Assembly: GCA_037178855.1 (NCBI GenBank)
Contig: JASJZC010000005.1
Location: forward strand, 2,046,001-2,110,000
Source of the DNA: Oscheius sp. JU75
Taxonomy: Eukaryota > Nematoda > Chromadorea > Rhabditida > Rhabditidae
Direction of reading: 5' to 3'
Length of the DNA: 64,000 nucleotides
Positions within the stretch are counted from its first letter, which is position 1. Each line of letters begins with the position of its first letter. Position numbers and translations under genes: made by a program. Shown here one piece after another: positions 1 to 10,535 of the stretch. The notes under the pieces are model-generated. The model had not been told where the DNA came from, made no database searches, and saw nothing but the letters and a program-made list of their open reading frames with translations.

Positions 1-19
1 GTCTCGACCACTGATCTTC

Positions 20-432
20 TTAGAGCAACAATTCTCTTCTGCACCTACTTTCACTTTCTTCTTTGATCATGGAGCTCTTGACGAAGTTGTAGGGCTGTAG
101 AGGCGAGAAGAGCACGATATCGTCAGTCGGACAGGCTTCGACGAGGACGATCCCATCGTAGGGACAGGCCCTTGTCATGTTGGTGATTCTCTTCTGGCGG
201 ATTGTCATCTGCAGAGTCGTTCCGTCCGGGTAGCTCGCGGCGAGGACTTCGCCGTCATACACCTCCAGGTCGTACTCGTCCTTTAGATCGAATTCCATCT
301 GCCATGGCAGGCTCTGCTTCCTCTTGATCAGCTTCTTCAGCATGTTGGCCGTGAAGTAGGACTGCTCCTGGAACGAGGGGAGGCGGAAGTCGAAGCTGGC
401 GCGCAGTGGACGAGAACCTTGATGTCGACCAT
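20..432 (-). pseudogene. Frameshifted paralogue of the neighbouring plus-strand gene; function unknown
   Basis: Read on the minus strand, an ATG at 432 opens with MVDIKVLVHC and then loses frame near 398-405 by one missing base (or two extra). Past that point the frame resumes (SFDF..., then MLKKLIKRKQ) and stays open to about position 20. The product aligns along its length with the plus-strand gene at 604: shared KVL, SFD, FTA, KLIK, and a later block (VLVEACPTDDIVLFSP against VLVDG..PATVFYSP). The intron that splits that block in the plus gene is absent here. The 3' end may splice near position 45 (GTAGGT) or run off the window. The frameshift could be a true lesion or a sequence error. 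I do not recognise the family; the first ~85 residues have a beta-grasp (ubiquitin-like) feel, which is only an impression. Confidence 0.5.
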
Positions 433-603
433 CTCCGAAGAGCTGCAGCTATCGAATAACTTGCTCTGGGAACTTTTTATTTTGAAACAAAACATTTGAA
501 AACAGGACAATTGAAATATTTGCAATATTAGAATACGAAAAAGTTTTGTTTCAGTTTCAAAAAAGTTTCAAACAATATTCAACTAGACGATAGTCTTTCG
601 GAG
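433..603. promoter_or_regulatory. Shared upstream region of the divergent paralogue pair
   Basis: These 171 bases separate the two divergent start codons. Both ATGs are preceded by nearly the same short leader (CTTCGGAG directly before ATGGTC), so the duplication included the 5' leader. The middle is AT-rich with several TTTCAA/TTGAAA words. No definite TATA box is visible. The call rests on gene layout only. Confidence 0.35.
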
Positions 604-1656
604 ATGGTCGCCTTCAAGGTACTACTCTATGGCGGCATCGCGAGTTACTCCTTCGACGTCATCTCGACCCAGGACCGGGATGTCTTCACGGCTGGAATCG
701 TCTGCAAGCTCATCAAAGGAAAGATGCAGCTGGCCAAGGGGATCAAGTACATCCTGAGAAACGATCGCGACCACAAGTTCGACGACCTCGACACCCTCTA
801 CGAAGAAATCGATTGTGGCACTATCCTGGATCTGGAGCTCAAGAACTACAAACGGAGCGACTCGAAAGAGAAGCAGTATCCGGGAGAGGTTCTCGTTGAC
901 GGCAGGTAAGTTTTTCTGTCTCTGTTCCTGTCTCTTTGTCTTCTGACATGTCCTGCTCGGCAGACTACCTTATACTGTCTCTGAATCTGTCCTCATCCGT
1001 AGACTACCATGTAGTGTTTCGGTAGACTCTCTACGTAATGTCTCTCTTCTCGGTAGACTACTGTGTTTACTTGGCAGAGTGCCATGTACTGTCTCTGTAT
1101 CTCTAAATTCTTCATTTCCAGCTTCGGAGGTGTTCCGGCAACCGTCTTCTACTCTCCTATGCTGCCTACAGGCTTCATCAAGCAGAAGTACAGTGCTAAG
1201 GCTGGTAATAACCCGACTGCGCCAACAGTGCTTCCGGACGACGACGCCTCGATGCCCTACTACGATCTGGCCTATGGCTGCGACTATCTCCAGGCCCACG
1301 TCCAGGCCTATTGTATCGAAGGTGGGCGCGTCTGGATGTGGATGAGTGACGGACAGGTCAACAGCTATGAGCAGCTTCCCAACCCGTTTGATCAGACCAA
1401 GGATGCTGTGAGTAAAGCCTTGGAGGCTTTCTATGAAGAGCTGGATGATGTCTACGACCAGGTCGACGATCTGCGCAAGAAACTCAAGAAATCCGAGATT
1501 AGGGAGAAGGATCTGGTGCACGAGAACATGCGTCTGGAGAAGCGCCTCGGTTCTAACAGAGACAGAGGGACGGAGAGACGGAAATTCTCAGTTCTTTTGG
1601 CTAGCTATGCGTTTTACAATTCACTATCCCCCATTCGTCACCTCTCTCATTGTTAG
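604..1656 (+). CDS. Unknown protein with C-terminal coiled coil; intact member of the divergent pair
   Basis: Exon 1 is 604-905 (donor GTAAGT) and exon 2 starts at 1122 after TTTCCAG; the split Ser codon restores frame. The N-terminal ~90 residues (MVAFKVLLYGG...ILDLELKNYKR) match the minus-strand neighbour. The middle (FGGVPATVFYSP, then AYGCDYLQAHVQAYCIEGG) has no motif I know. From about 1410 the protein is charged and heptad-like (FYEELDDVYDQVDDLRKKLK), a likely coiled coil. The 3' end is uncertain: the frame is open to TAG at 1654-1656, but 1550-1590 (GACAGAG repeats ending CTCAG) looks like intron, so a further splice may exist. I do not recognise the family. Confidence 0.55.
945..1110 (+). 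repeat. Short degenerate repeat in intron 1 (TAGACTACC...TGTACTGTCTC)
   Basis: The intron contains about five imperfect copies of a 20-30 bp word of the form GGTAGACTACCRTGTACTGTCTC, at about 960, 1000, 1019, 1050 and 1077. A further copy occurs at 23746-23775, far away. It resembles a decayed minisatellite. Confidence 0.4.
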
Positions 1657-1901
1657 CCGAACACGCACGAGACCCATCCATCAAAAATAGGCAACATGTC
1701 TTTTTGTTGTCTCTCTCCTTCGGTCTGTTTCCACTCTGTTCGGGTAAGGAATTCTATCAAAAAGCGTACTTTCACGTCTCTCCCCCTGCCCGACCGGTTT
1801 CCCCCCATTTCTGTCTCAGGGTCCTTAGATTCTCCTCTTTTGTGATAGACCTCTCTTCTATACTGTTACAGAGAGATAGAGAGACAGTACTTCTTTTTAA
1901 T

Positions 1902-3238
1902 ATGGAAGCTTCCAGAATGAGGTCTTTCATCTGTCTAGCAGCTCTTCTCGTCATCGTAGGAGCAAAACTACAAAATGTGACCATCAAAGGAACTGTCATC
2001 TGCAACAAGAAGAGATTGGAAGACGTAACGGTGAAGCTAATGGAAAAGGATACTTGTGAGTTTTCTTCGGTTCCGCGGCTTTGTTTAGTTAGGTTAGGAC
2101 GAGTCAGTATTAGTAACAAAAGTTTTGTTTCACAGACATTGTAAATAAGATAATTTTCACTTGGCTAATGATGAATTGACTCCACCAAAAGTTATAAACC
2201 ACGAAAAGTTGGTGAAAGTTTCGGGTAAGGGTGCGCTACTTTTCTAAAACATTCTCCAAAAAAGTTTCATTCACCCGTAGGATATAGCTGAAAATATGCT
2301 TCAGAAAGTGGATAAATAGCAGAATTACTCTTGAGAGACAATGTAATCAGTTTTTCTAGATCACAATGTTTCAGGCATCTCGGACGACACCCTGGACAAT
2401 GTGAATTCGAATACCCTATTAGCCTACTTTTCTTTTTTGATAATAGTTCGGCAGACAAGAAAAATCACGTTTTACTGCATTTTTCATCATAATCTGCACT
2501 TTCTAACTGTTTTTCGTACTCTGCGTATAAAATAACCCTTTGAAACGGAAAATACGGCGAAAATTCACGAGAATGAATGGTGTGGGGCAATACTCAACCA
2601 ACATCGTCGTTTCTCGTAATGCCTGCACTTCTATGGGCTTCTAAAGGTTATTTTGTACGCCGAGTTGAAAAAACAGTGAGAAGGTGCAAATCGTGCTGGA
2701 TAACGCATGGAAACGCGATTCAGAGAGGCTCCGCGAGTTCTCGCCAGAAATTTGTACCGAGCCTGCCGAACTATTATGCCTTCTTTGAAAGTACGTACTC
2801 GGTAGCCCCACTATCCTAATCCAATCATTCATCATAAAAAAAGCGCTTTACTGCTCAGATGAAAGCCGATGTATCTGCTTGACATTAATGGGCGTTTCGC
2901 TGTCCCTTAAAATGCAAAAATACGTTTCAATGAGTAGATAAACATTGAGAGTTCTCTTGAAAGACAATCAGGAAGATCACAAAATTTCAGTCACCCCGGA
3001 CGACACCCTGTCCGAGGTCAAGACGAATCGCGACGGTGAATTCCACCTCTTCGGGCAGGAAGACGAGGTTCTCGGAATCGAGCCCTATCTCATTTTCACC
3101 CACACCTGCAATGTGAAGAAGGAAAACTGCTACAGAGAGACCAAGTTCGACATTCCGAAGAATGTTCTGGGAGGGGAATATGACATGACTTATGTCACCT
3201 TGGACATTGTACAGTATGACGATAAGCAGCATTGTTAG
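1902..3238 (+). CDS. Transthyretin-like (TTR, nematode family) secreted protein
   Basis: Two exons, 1902-2055 and 2991-3238 (after AATTTCAG), give a 133-aa product. Residues 1-21 form a signal peptide (RSFICLAALLVIVGA), followed by the TTR-like domain: TIKGTVICNKKRLEDVTVKL, then PDDTLSEVKTNRDGEF, an EPYLIFTHTCN block and a second Cys-containing strand (ENCYRET). Spacing and length fit the nematode TTR-like family (PF01060), whose members are small secreted beta-sandwich proteins; their ligands are mostly unknown. The frame is open upstream, but ATG 1902 is chosen because it starts directly at the signal peptide. The 935-bp intron holds an exon-like relic (separate entry). No AATAAA lies just after the stop. 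Confidence 0.85.
2372..2430 (+). other. Relic of a TTR exon 2 start inside the TTR intron
   Basis: After GTTTCAG at 2372-2378 the bases encode a TTR-like ISDDTLDNVNSN, close to PDDTLSEVKTN at the true exon 2 (2991). The reading frame then decays. A second, weaker match (TTTCAGATAACACCCTGAA) lies at 5811-5830. These look like decayed copies of the same exon edge. Confidence 0.4.
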
Positions 3239-4377
3239 AGAGCGATGCGGAAACATTTGTACATTTTTGTGAAACCTTTCTTTGGAATGAAGATTTTGAT
3301 AACAAGTTTATTGCACTACTGTAGTAAGCAAACGTGGACCGAAAAATGGCTTTACAGAACAGTTGAAGTTAACATAAAGTAGAGTTGAAACATATTTTAT
3401 TGTTTTTCTGAATGGTCAAGTTTTGTGTTTCAGAATCTCAGCATAGTGGGAGGATAATGGGCAGACCAATACAGATGCACAAAAAAATGGTCCGACTTCA
3501 TCCTTGTGTCAAGAAATTTCACGACAGATCATGCTACTTTCCATAGTGGCTAGACAGTATTGGGCTTTGGGAAACAGTACGAACGTTCGTCAGAAAACCT
3601 TATGCTTGTCCTCAAGCGTTGTTATCAATCTGTTGAAAAGTAGGGTCTTCGTTTTTTTGTTCTGAACTATAAGGTATAGGTGAAACAAACCGAACAATTG
3701 TGAAGTAGAATTCAGTAGGGTTGGCCGCCGGGCCTGTGTCAGTGTTGATCGTAGGTACAACTAGTTTGTGTTCAAAATGGGTACAAATGCGCTCATCTTC
3801 CCATAAAAATGCGCACTGCAGATACGAGCCCCGTGGCCAACTCTAGCCTTCAGCATAGGTTTTCGTCTCTAAACTTCGATCTGGCTACTGTGTCCGCAGT
3901 TCAATACAGTAGGCCAATGTAAATTTTGGATGTTTCCTGGATACTTGATATTTTTTAGTGAGAACTTGTTCCTGAAATATTGTAAGGCCCACATGTGAAA
4001 CTTTGCTTTCTTGGATGGAACGGTTATAATATTCAACATCATGGTATAGCGAAGCAAAATGTGAAACAGATCAGTAGTTCCTGTTCTCCTCTATAAAGTA
4101 CCCCAAAAGAAAAGCGAATTGTGAAGAATTTGTTCTGTTTCAAGTTTAGTAGAAAGGTGGGTTTGCAGTGCACTCTAACGAGAGATGGCACTAGCATAAG
4201 GATATCTTCATGGCTCGAATTTCCGAGAAAAGGGCATCCGGAAACGTTGATAAGGTGATACAGCTTTGCATTTCAATAATTTGATTTTCAAATGGTTCGT
4301 GAACTATTCATTGTTCCCCAAGCGTTTACTTTTTCATTAAACCAGATCTTTCCTAAAATCGTCATAAACTCGATGGT
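3239..4377. other. Intergenic stretch with no supported gene
   Basis: AT-rich sequence with short open frames only. Several GTTTCA and TGAAAC words occur, but no exon chain or repeat that I can define. Confidence 0.5.
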
Positions 4378-4545
4378 ATCTGTGGCGAACTCTGTTTGTT
4401 TGTCTCTAACCACAAAGCAGAAGTGAGATTTTATTGGCGACTAGTTAGTGGCAAGAGTGCAATTCAGTTTTGAAGTTGAAAGAGAACAGGCTCTTCTAAA
4501 CAGTAGAATAAGACAAGTTGGTAGTGAAACTGCGAGCAGCGAGAG
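4378..4545 (+). repeat. Degenerate short element related to 9481-9660 (Helitron-like family B)
   Basis: The run from CTGTGGCGAACT through ACCACAAAGCA, AGTTAGTGGCAA, GAAGTTGAAAGAGAAC and AGTAGAATAAGACAAGTTGG matches the same ordered words at 9491-9650. The 5' terminus TCTCTACTA seen at 9463 is not preserved here. Confidence 0.5.
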
Positions 4546-4669
4546 GTAACGTCAAAAATTTATAAAAAGTCGTCTTGATCTCGAAAAACGCGGATACATA
4601 ATTGCGTATTTCTTACGTAGGGGGGTGCTTCTATTAGAGCTTTACGGTATTGTGTTTATGAAGTTTTTG

Positions 4670-5012
4670 TTTCAGATCTGATCTGCTATCTCAACCTCTA
4701 AAATTATCTCATCAAACTATGTCACTTACAATTTTATACGAATATTTGTTCAGTCTATAAAAAGATTTAAAAGATGAGGAAAAAAATCATTTAACAGTAT
4801 TATTAAAGTTCCAAACTCACGTGTACAGTATCAGAATTAATGGAAAACCATGCATTTCTAAAATTTTAGGTCGTTTCAACAATTAGATTTGGTCTTGCCA
4901 TTTAGTACAGAGTCTCAGGACGTTCCTGGAGCCATTTTTTCAAAGCCGGGATCGCGAAGACCTTGTCCTTGTGAGCTTCAAGCTAAATTCATTTTTTTTA
5001 ATTTCAGGAAAT
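4670..5012. repeat. Copy of the 10305-10647 block (tail-to-tail exon pair)
   Basis: About 340 bp align with 10305-10647 with scattered substitutions. The block begins at an AG acceptor matching the last exon of the RING-like gene and ends with the last GST exon on the other strand. The words ATTTGGTCTTGCCATTTAGT and CAGAGTCTCAGGACGTTCCT are shared. The order, preceded by a family B repeat in both places, suggests one larger duplication with loss of the middle in this copy. Confidence 0.7.
4902..4982 (-). pseudogene. Isolated last exon of a sigma-class GST
   Basis: On the minus strand, TGAATTTAG at 4991-4983 precedes an 81-nt open exon ending in TAA (4904-4902). It encodes LEAHKDKVFAIPALKKWLQE followed by RPETLY, the usual C-terminus of nematode sigma GSTs. 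No other GST exon is found upstream (5013 onwards), so this is a duplicated fragment. Confidence 0.65.
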
Positions 5013-5079
5013 AGGACTTTTGTAGTTGGGTCGTTGAACCTCCCTGAAAATAAATATTCGCATTTTTCAGTACTTTACG

Positions 5080-5292
5080 CACATTTTCATGACTTTTAAG
5101 CGTGTTTAAGTGACTCAGCGTCGAAAACTACCCCAGAAACATCCACTTCGATGTCTAAAATAACGAGAATAATGAAGGAAAAAGAGGAAACGCTGTTCTT
5201 CTCCCCTTTTTCTTATTTTCTACATTTGTCTATTTATTTTTGACGTCGAAGTAGACGTTACTAAAACACATTTAGAAGTCATGAAAATGTGT
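5080..5292. repeat. Palindromic MITE-like element
   Basis: The outer arms are inverted: ATTTTCATGACTTTTAAG near 5082 pairs with AGAAGTCATGAAAATG near 5274-5290. Inner arms pair CACTTCGATGTC (about 5145) with GACGTCGAAGTAG (about 5243). It carries no coding capacity. Confidence 0.5.
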
Positions 5293-6095
5293 GTTAAGCA
5301 CTGAAAAAATACATTTAAGGCACAAAGGTCCCTCCGTCCGCACCACGGCTGCTTCAACTTCCCTTTGCTCAGAGTTATAGCCCAGCAATTTGTATGCTAG
5401 ACTACAACCTCGGATCGTTCTCGCTGATGTTTCAGGCTTCAACAAATGCCTTTTATATCTAACACACACAAAAATGTGTGTTAAGTATAAAATGTGGACA
5501 CGACTATCTACAAATTCCCCTGTTTCCGGTCTATCAGTCGTCGACGTTATGTTTTCTCTGGCTCTCGTCTTTCTCATATTCGATGAAGAGTAGCTACTGC
5601 TGAACAAAGTGATCAGCTCAAAAGGTTACGTACATTGAGCCGACTGAACTCATAAGGCATATTGTTTGCCGAGTCAATGAATTGCTATTTGACTAGAGTC
5701 AGAACCTAAAGAACGGGAGGTCTGGGAACGTGTCTCCGAAGATCATACTATTGCATGCTTTCAAAGACAGCGAACAGTCGTTTAGTTCAAAGAGACTCCC
5801 GAATTGAACATTTCAGATAACACCCTGAATAGAGTATTGGTTGAATTGATCTCGCTTTTTATCACTTATTTCTCGCTAGAGAGAAGCAACTAATGAATGA
5901 TAAGGAGCCCAAATACAACCAGTCACCCGTTCAGGATTCTCCATGGACAAAATCGGTGGGAGCTAGAAAGAGGTACGTAAAACAGTAGTGATTTTGATAC
6001 TTTGATACTACACGGGCGCAATTTCCCAAAAGTCATGAACTTAATGATACAGTAACTTGAACTAATTGCAAATGAATGTTTTTTAAGGGACGGTC
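5293..6095. other. Intergenic stretch with no supported gene
   Basis: Contains a short hairpin (AACACACAC...GTGTGTT, 5460-5483) and the weak TTR-exon-like match at 5811. No exon chain is visible. Confidence 0.4.
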
Positions 6096-6523
6096 CAGTT
6101 ATGGTAAACGGGTAAGCGGCGCCTTTTTTTTCAAACTGGTCCCACAACGAACTTCCCTGAATAAGCTTGATTTACATTTTTCGGGGCTACACATACATTG
6201 CACTAATTTCTAAGTGTGCTCGATCGATTCGCAGTCAAAGATCCGTTTACTTTGACAGAAAAATTGCCGAGGAAAATGGAGGAAATTGACGAAATGTTGT
6301 TTTCCTGACCCCCTGACAGCCATTTTCCCTATTTTCTCGGTAATTTTTCAGTCGAAGTAGACTATTCTATGGTGGGATTTGGCCCTGAATCGATTGAACA
6401 CAACACACTTAGTAACCGCGAAAATAAGTGTGAACCATAAAAAATTCAAATCAACCTTATTGGAAAGGAAAGTTCGTTGCGGAACCCACTTAAGAAAGAA
6501 AGCGCGCCGTTTACCTATAACTG
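6096..6523. repeat. Large fold-back (palindromic) element, about 430 bp
   Basis: Several nested blocks pair across a centre near 6310: CAGTTATGGTAAACG (6096) with the reverse of GTTTACCTATAACTG (6509-6523); AACGAACTTCC (6146) with GGAAAGTTCGTTG; AAGTGTG...ATCGATTC (6212) with GAATCGATTG...CACACTTAG; and GACAGAAAAATTGCCGAG (6255) with TCGGTAATTTTTCAGTC. This is a non-coding fold-back transposon, related to 5080-5292 through the shared word GTCGAAGTAGAC. Confidence 0.65.
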
Positions 6524-6587
6524 AGCTGTCCGTTTGACAAAGAAGTTGTTATTTGCAATTGTTTTAATTAGAGTTATGGACTCGTGA

Positions 6588-6793
6588 AAAACAAGTCGGG
6601 CTGTTGCCCCGTTGGGGCTATAGGTTGGTGATGTTCCAGTCAAGCTTCCGTAGCAACGTTCTCCCAGAGATGCATCTCCCAAACTGAATTGATTTGGCCT
6701 GACTTGCAAAGAGTAACCGCTGTCACAAGGTATTTTGGCAAATTGGCAATTAGGACTTCTGGCAGACATACACACAGAGATTTTTGGGCACAA
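6588..6793. repeat. Interspersed repeat family A, copy 1
   Basis: Shares ordered blocks with 6795-7080 and 13075-13300: CCCCGTTGGGGCT, CAACGTTCTCC, CATCTCCCAAACTGA, GACTTGCAAAGAGTAA, AAATTGGCAATTAG, and a closing ACAGAGA.TTTTGGGCA. Family unknown; no terminal repeats are obvious. Confidence 0.55.
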
Positions 6794-6794
6794 G

Positions 6795-7080
6795 TAATGC
6801 TATCGCCCTTTGGGGCTCAATGCCAGTAATGATCCTCCCAAAACTGCTCGATTTCTACTTCCTTCTGTCCAACTGTCGTGACCCTTTCCTCTCACTACAA
6901 CCTGTCCGCATTTCCTCCAATCGAGGTAGCGTGACAGAAGCAACGTCCTCCCAAAGACGCGCTTGCCCAAACTGACTCGATTCGGCTTGACTTGCAAACA
7001 ATTAGTGTGCGCACAAAATAGTGCACACTAATTGGCAATATTGGCTTCAGACAGACAGACAGAGACGCGAGGACATTTTA
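6795..7080. repeat. Interspersed repeat family A, copy 2 (adjacent to copy 1)
   Basis: Same block order as copy 1 (CCCTTTGGGGCTC, GCAACGTCCTCCC, TTGCCCAAACTGACTCGATT, GACTTGCAAAC, AATTGGCAAT, CAGACAGAGACGCGAGGACA). Lies directly after copy 1 in the same orientation, with a longer 5' half. Confidence 0.5.
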
Positions 7081-7636
7081 AACTAGACTAGATTTAATAC
7101 AAGATCCGTTTAGCCATTTTGTGTAACTAAATAACGTCATGAACATTCGATTGCAACTGTTTTGAAAGGAACGTTTCAAAACACGAAAAAGTTTCATCAG
7201 TTCTTGTTCAGATCTGAGGAGTCAACATTGCTCTTGTCGGTTACAGTACCCCACTTGAAAAGAATTAGGTCCTTCAAGGTGTCTCGCTCGGTCATTTTTG
7301 TTATGTTCTATGAGCAACGTAAAGGGAAAACATGCTGAATAGTATCTAACGAACAGCGTTATCATATCGTTTGGCACCAACAGTTCATTGCTGTGCAAAC
7401 TATTCTCACATTTATTGCTTATTTATTGGTTTATCACTCATTTTATGGCTAACATTACTCCAAACTTTCAGTGACCGGTCGCTTACCTAGTGGTCTTTCT
7501 GCAATTAAAGCTCTCTCCTGACTTTTCTTGTCATCTCTAATCTAGGATAACACTTGGCAAAAAGTTCATAGACACCTTGTCAAGTATGATCCCATGACAG
7601 TGAACACGTGGTACATACGGACGCTTTTGTAAAGTC
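7081..7636. other. Intergenic stretch with no supported gene
   Basis: Only short open frames; no clear repeat or splice-site pair is visible. Confidence 0.4.
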
Positions 7637-7790
7637 TCTCTACTACTAAAGCATAATGGTGTTCGTCCGTCCGTTTGCCAATCTGTTCGTGACCACGAAA
7701 CAAAACTGGCAAGTCACCGCATTTCAAGAGTTGAGAAGTAAGCTCTGGGAAAGCTTCTGCTATTGTGGAAGCGGCGCAGTCGCCTGTTTT
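7637..7790 (+). mobile_element. Short non-autonomous Helitron-like element
   Basis: Begins TCTCTACTACTAAAG, the classical Helitron 5' terminus and the same as the autonomous copy at 26772 and 31730. It is followed by a GTCCGTCCG word also found there. The 3' side holds GCGGCGCAGTCGCC, similar to the hairpin preceding the proposed Helitron 3' end at 39005. A CTRR terminus is not clearly preserved. Confidence 0.45.
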
Positions 7791-8016
7791 TAGTTCAAAA
7801 CAAAGGGCTGGCGAAGCCGTTGTAGACGTCTGGTCTATTCACTAGATGTCTACATTAGATCTATTGTCCTTTAAGATTTTCTTGACTTTTTACTAGCGCT
7901 GGTCACACTTAGATCTTGTAGTGCATGTTAAACTATGATATAATGTTGTGAGCTCAAATAAAAATACCAAAAACAATGTCACTAGAGATGTTCGTTCAAA
8001 TTTTTGAACTGATATC

Positions 8017-8280
8017 TCTCTACTACTAAAGCGCAATGATGTCCGTCAGCCGTCCGTGCGTCACCATGAAACAGAAGCGAACAAATTGTTTCCAGACAAG
8101 GTTGTTGCCAATATTGGGTGGCAAGTTAACATTGGATGCGCTCTAGATCTTTGTTTTTGTCGCAGTAAAGCTACTGGCAGGCTTTTCGCAGCCGCCAATG
8201 CAAAAAAGACAAAACGACTAGTCGTCATATCTACCCAACAGTCAATTATCGGTGCTGACGACCGGATAGTAGAATAGAGC
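8017..8280 (+). mobile_element. Helitron-like element, 5' end clear, 3' end not defined
   Basis: Starts TCTCTACTACTAAAGCGCAATGATGTCCG, nearly the same as 7637. The next 200 bp contain an open frame from 8056 that I regard as chance or captured sequence. The 3' boundary is a guess. Confidence 0.35.
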
Positions 8281-8936
8281 AGTAGACAGATCAATTTTCA
8301 CACTATGTCACTGCTGGTTCTTCAATTTTATCTGTTCCAGACGCTAGTCCAATTAACGCTGACGCACTTTTCGCTCTCGAAGCAGACTTCCTTTTAGTGT
8401 GTCAGCCTCTGCAGTTTTCAGATCAGAACCTTGCTTTAAGTGGCAGGCTACGCATGTTTTCTGAAGTTTTCGGGCAATTGCATCAAAAGCCTTCAAAGTG
8501 TCAAAATTCTTGCAATCAGCTTATACAGTTAGCAATATTCTCTAATTAGTTAATTACAATCAACAACGTATTTCTTCCCGCTTAAATTAGAGTTTTAATG
8601 TACGGACACGATATACTGTAAGGTCTTTTTCAGCTTTCCAAAAAGAATCAAGAATAGTTGTCAAAACATTTAAGCACAGACAAGTGTAAACCGCATATCA
8701 ACGACGCGCACTATATGCCCATACAAGTCCACTCTACTTTGCTACTAGTATCTTAGTCTGCTTCCTTTACCTGGATTAAGTTGTTAGTTGCAAAAAATTT
8801 TACTATCTAGTCTAGATGTTTTCAATAAATTTCAACCCCATTCACTGCCTCACTGCATGCTCGTTCCTTCTCTAGAGCTACGCCGATGTTTGTCTCGCTA
8901 TTGCTTGTCTCTATAACCTCTAAACCAAAGTTTCAG
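8281..8936. other. Intergenic stretch with no supported gene
   Basis: Low-complexity AT-rich sequence without supported exons. The region directly before 8937 ends in TTTCAG and serves as the acceptor of the next gene. Confidence 0.4.
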
Positions 8937-10343
8937 ATGAAATTCATCACCTATTCGTCGATGAGCTCAGGGGAGATGAATCAGCTCGTACGTGATCCAG
9001 CTAAAGCACTTTTACTGTAAGTATTAAAAAGTTCATTTTCTTTGTTTTCCAAAATATAATTTTAAATTTGAATCGTCCAGCGCTCTGCCCCTTATCTATA
9101 AAACTCCAGAAGAGCATTATAATTTCCACAATGATCATCGACAGGCTCGTAGCGTTCAACGAAAAACATGTTACATTGTGCAAATTTGAGCCGAATTTCA
9201 AATCGCAGGCTTTGCATTATTAACGTTAGCTTAACTAATAATTAGTCTAACTTAAAAAATATGTTTCAGCCGTGATGACAGTGCCGACCCAGCTGCTAAA
9301 AAAGATACCGCAGCCTTGTCAAGTGAGATTTACAGCTTTTCTGCGGTTTGAGAAATAGAGGGACAAAAAAAATAGAATTTTACCCGAGACCCTCAAGCGA
9401 ATCCATCTTCCATATGCATTTCTAGCAAACACGTGCACGTTTTGTTCGTGCTTTCCACAATATCTCTACTATCTAAAGCGCGATGATGGCGATCTGTGGC
9501 GAACTGTCTGTTTGTCCCTAACCACAAAGCAAAAGCAAGAACTTATTGGCAATTAGTTAGTGGCAAAAGTTTGCAAGTCAACTTTGAAGTTGAAAGAGAA
9601 CGAGCTCTCAGAAATAGTCACCCAGTAGAATAAGACAAGTTGGCAGCGAAGCTGCCTTTAGGCAGTTTGTGCCTTACTAAGTGTGTCGTTGGAAAATTTA
9701 GCTAGTATGTAAGTAAACAAAAGTTTCAGCGTTGCGGTGGACGCTGCACCGTAGTTAAGCCGAGTCTTCCCAGTCACTTTTGTAACTCTTGCGAGCAGAC
9801 GGAGCTTCGCTTTGAACAAGGATCAAGGATTGCAGGAGCTGGTACAATATGCTTTTTTTCTAGTTATTTTTGTCATTCCAGATCATCTAGTCCCAAGGGA
9901 GCGCTGCGAGGTGAAGCCCATCCCTTCATTCAAACCATGCAATTTTAAGACATACACACACCTTTGTTTCAATTCTCATACCTCTGTTGGTTCAATTTAC
10001 TGTTGCCAAAGTCAAAACATGCCCTCTGTCCAGTCTTACAGCTGAGTGCACATAGCACAAAATGTGTGCGTTTATATTCCGGAAGAAATGTACGAACGCG
10101 TGAGTTTCAGCGTTGCGATGATTGCGACGAAGATGATGACCAATCCATGTATTTCCTACCTTGCTGCCAAACGCTTCTCTGTTGCAGCTGTATGGATTCT
10201 AGCATAATACGCATTTCGGAAGGAATGAACCAATGCGGATTTTGCTTTGTTCGGTATGAAGGAAATGGTAAAGTTTTATGTTTTCTTTGTATCAAGAATT
10301 TGTTCCAGACCTGTTCCACTGCACTGACTACCTCATCCTCTGA
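8937..10343 (+). CDS. Cys-rich, RING-like zinc-binding protein (gene model tentative)
   Basis: Likely exons are 8937-9016 (ATG directly after TTTCAG, so possibly trans-spliced), 9270-9322, 9730-9841, 9882 to about 9990, 10111-10267 and 10309-10343 (TGA). Exon 10111 encodes RCDDC, then FLPCCQTLLCCSCMD and CGFC, a C-x2-C / CC / C-x2-C layout like a degenerate RING finger, which in other proteins binds E2 enzymes. Exon 9730 opens similarly (RCGGRC, later CNSC), perhaps a second zinc site. The last two junctions keep frame. The 9322/9730 junction does not, so an exon may be missing or interrupted; the Helitron-like repeat 9463-9705 sits in that gap. AATAAA lies at 10441. The gene is convergent with the GST fragment at 10536. 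Confidence 0.4.
9463..9705 (+). mobile_element. Non-autonomous Helitron-like element in an intron of the RING-like gene
   Basis: Begins TCTCTACTATCTAAAGCGCGATGATGG. Near the 3' end a hairpin GGCAGC/GCTGCC (9641-9655) precedes a CTAG at 9702, a possible CTRR terminus, although the spacing is longer than usual. The internal part matches 4378-4545. Confidence 0.5.
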
Positions 10344-10535
10344 ATATTATCTCCAACTATGTGTCATTTAGATTTATACGAGTATTTGTTGAGTCTATGC
10401 AAGAATTCAAAAGATGAAGAAAAAAATTACAAACAGTATTAATAAAGTTTCAAACCTATGTGTATAGTATCACAGTTAATGAGAACCATTTCTAAAATTT
10501 TAGGTTGTTTCAACAATTAGATTTGGTCTTGCCAT

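Noticed and set aside
970-1521. Long open frame (183 aa) on the minus strand
   Set aside because: It is the antisense shadow of the plus-strand exons 604-1560 and overlaps a clear intron.
8056-8277. 73-aa open frame within a Helitron-like repeat
   Set aside because: Equal-length frame on the other strand, no motif, and position inside a repeat.
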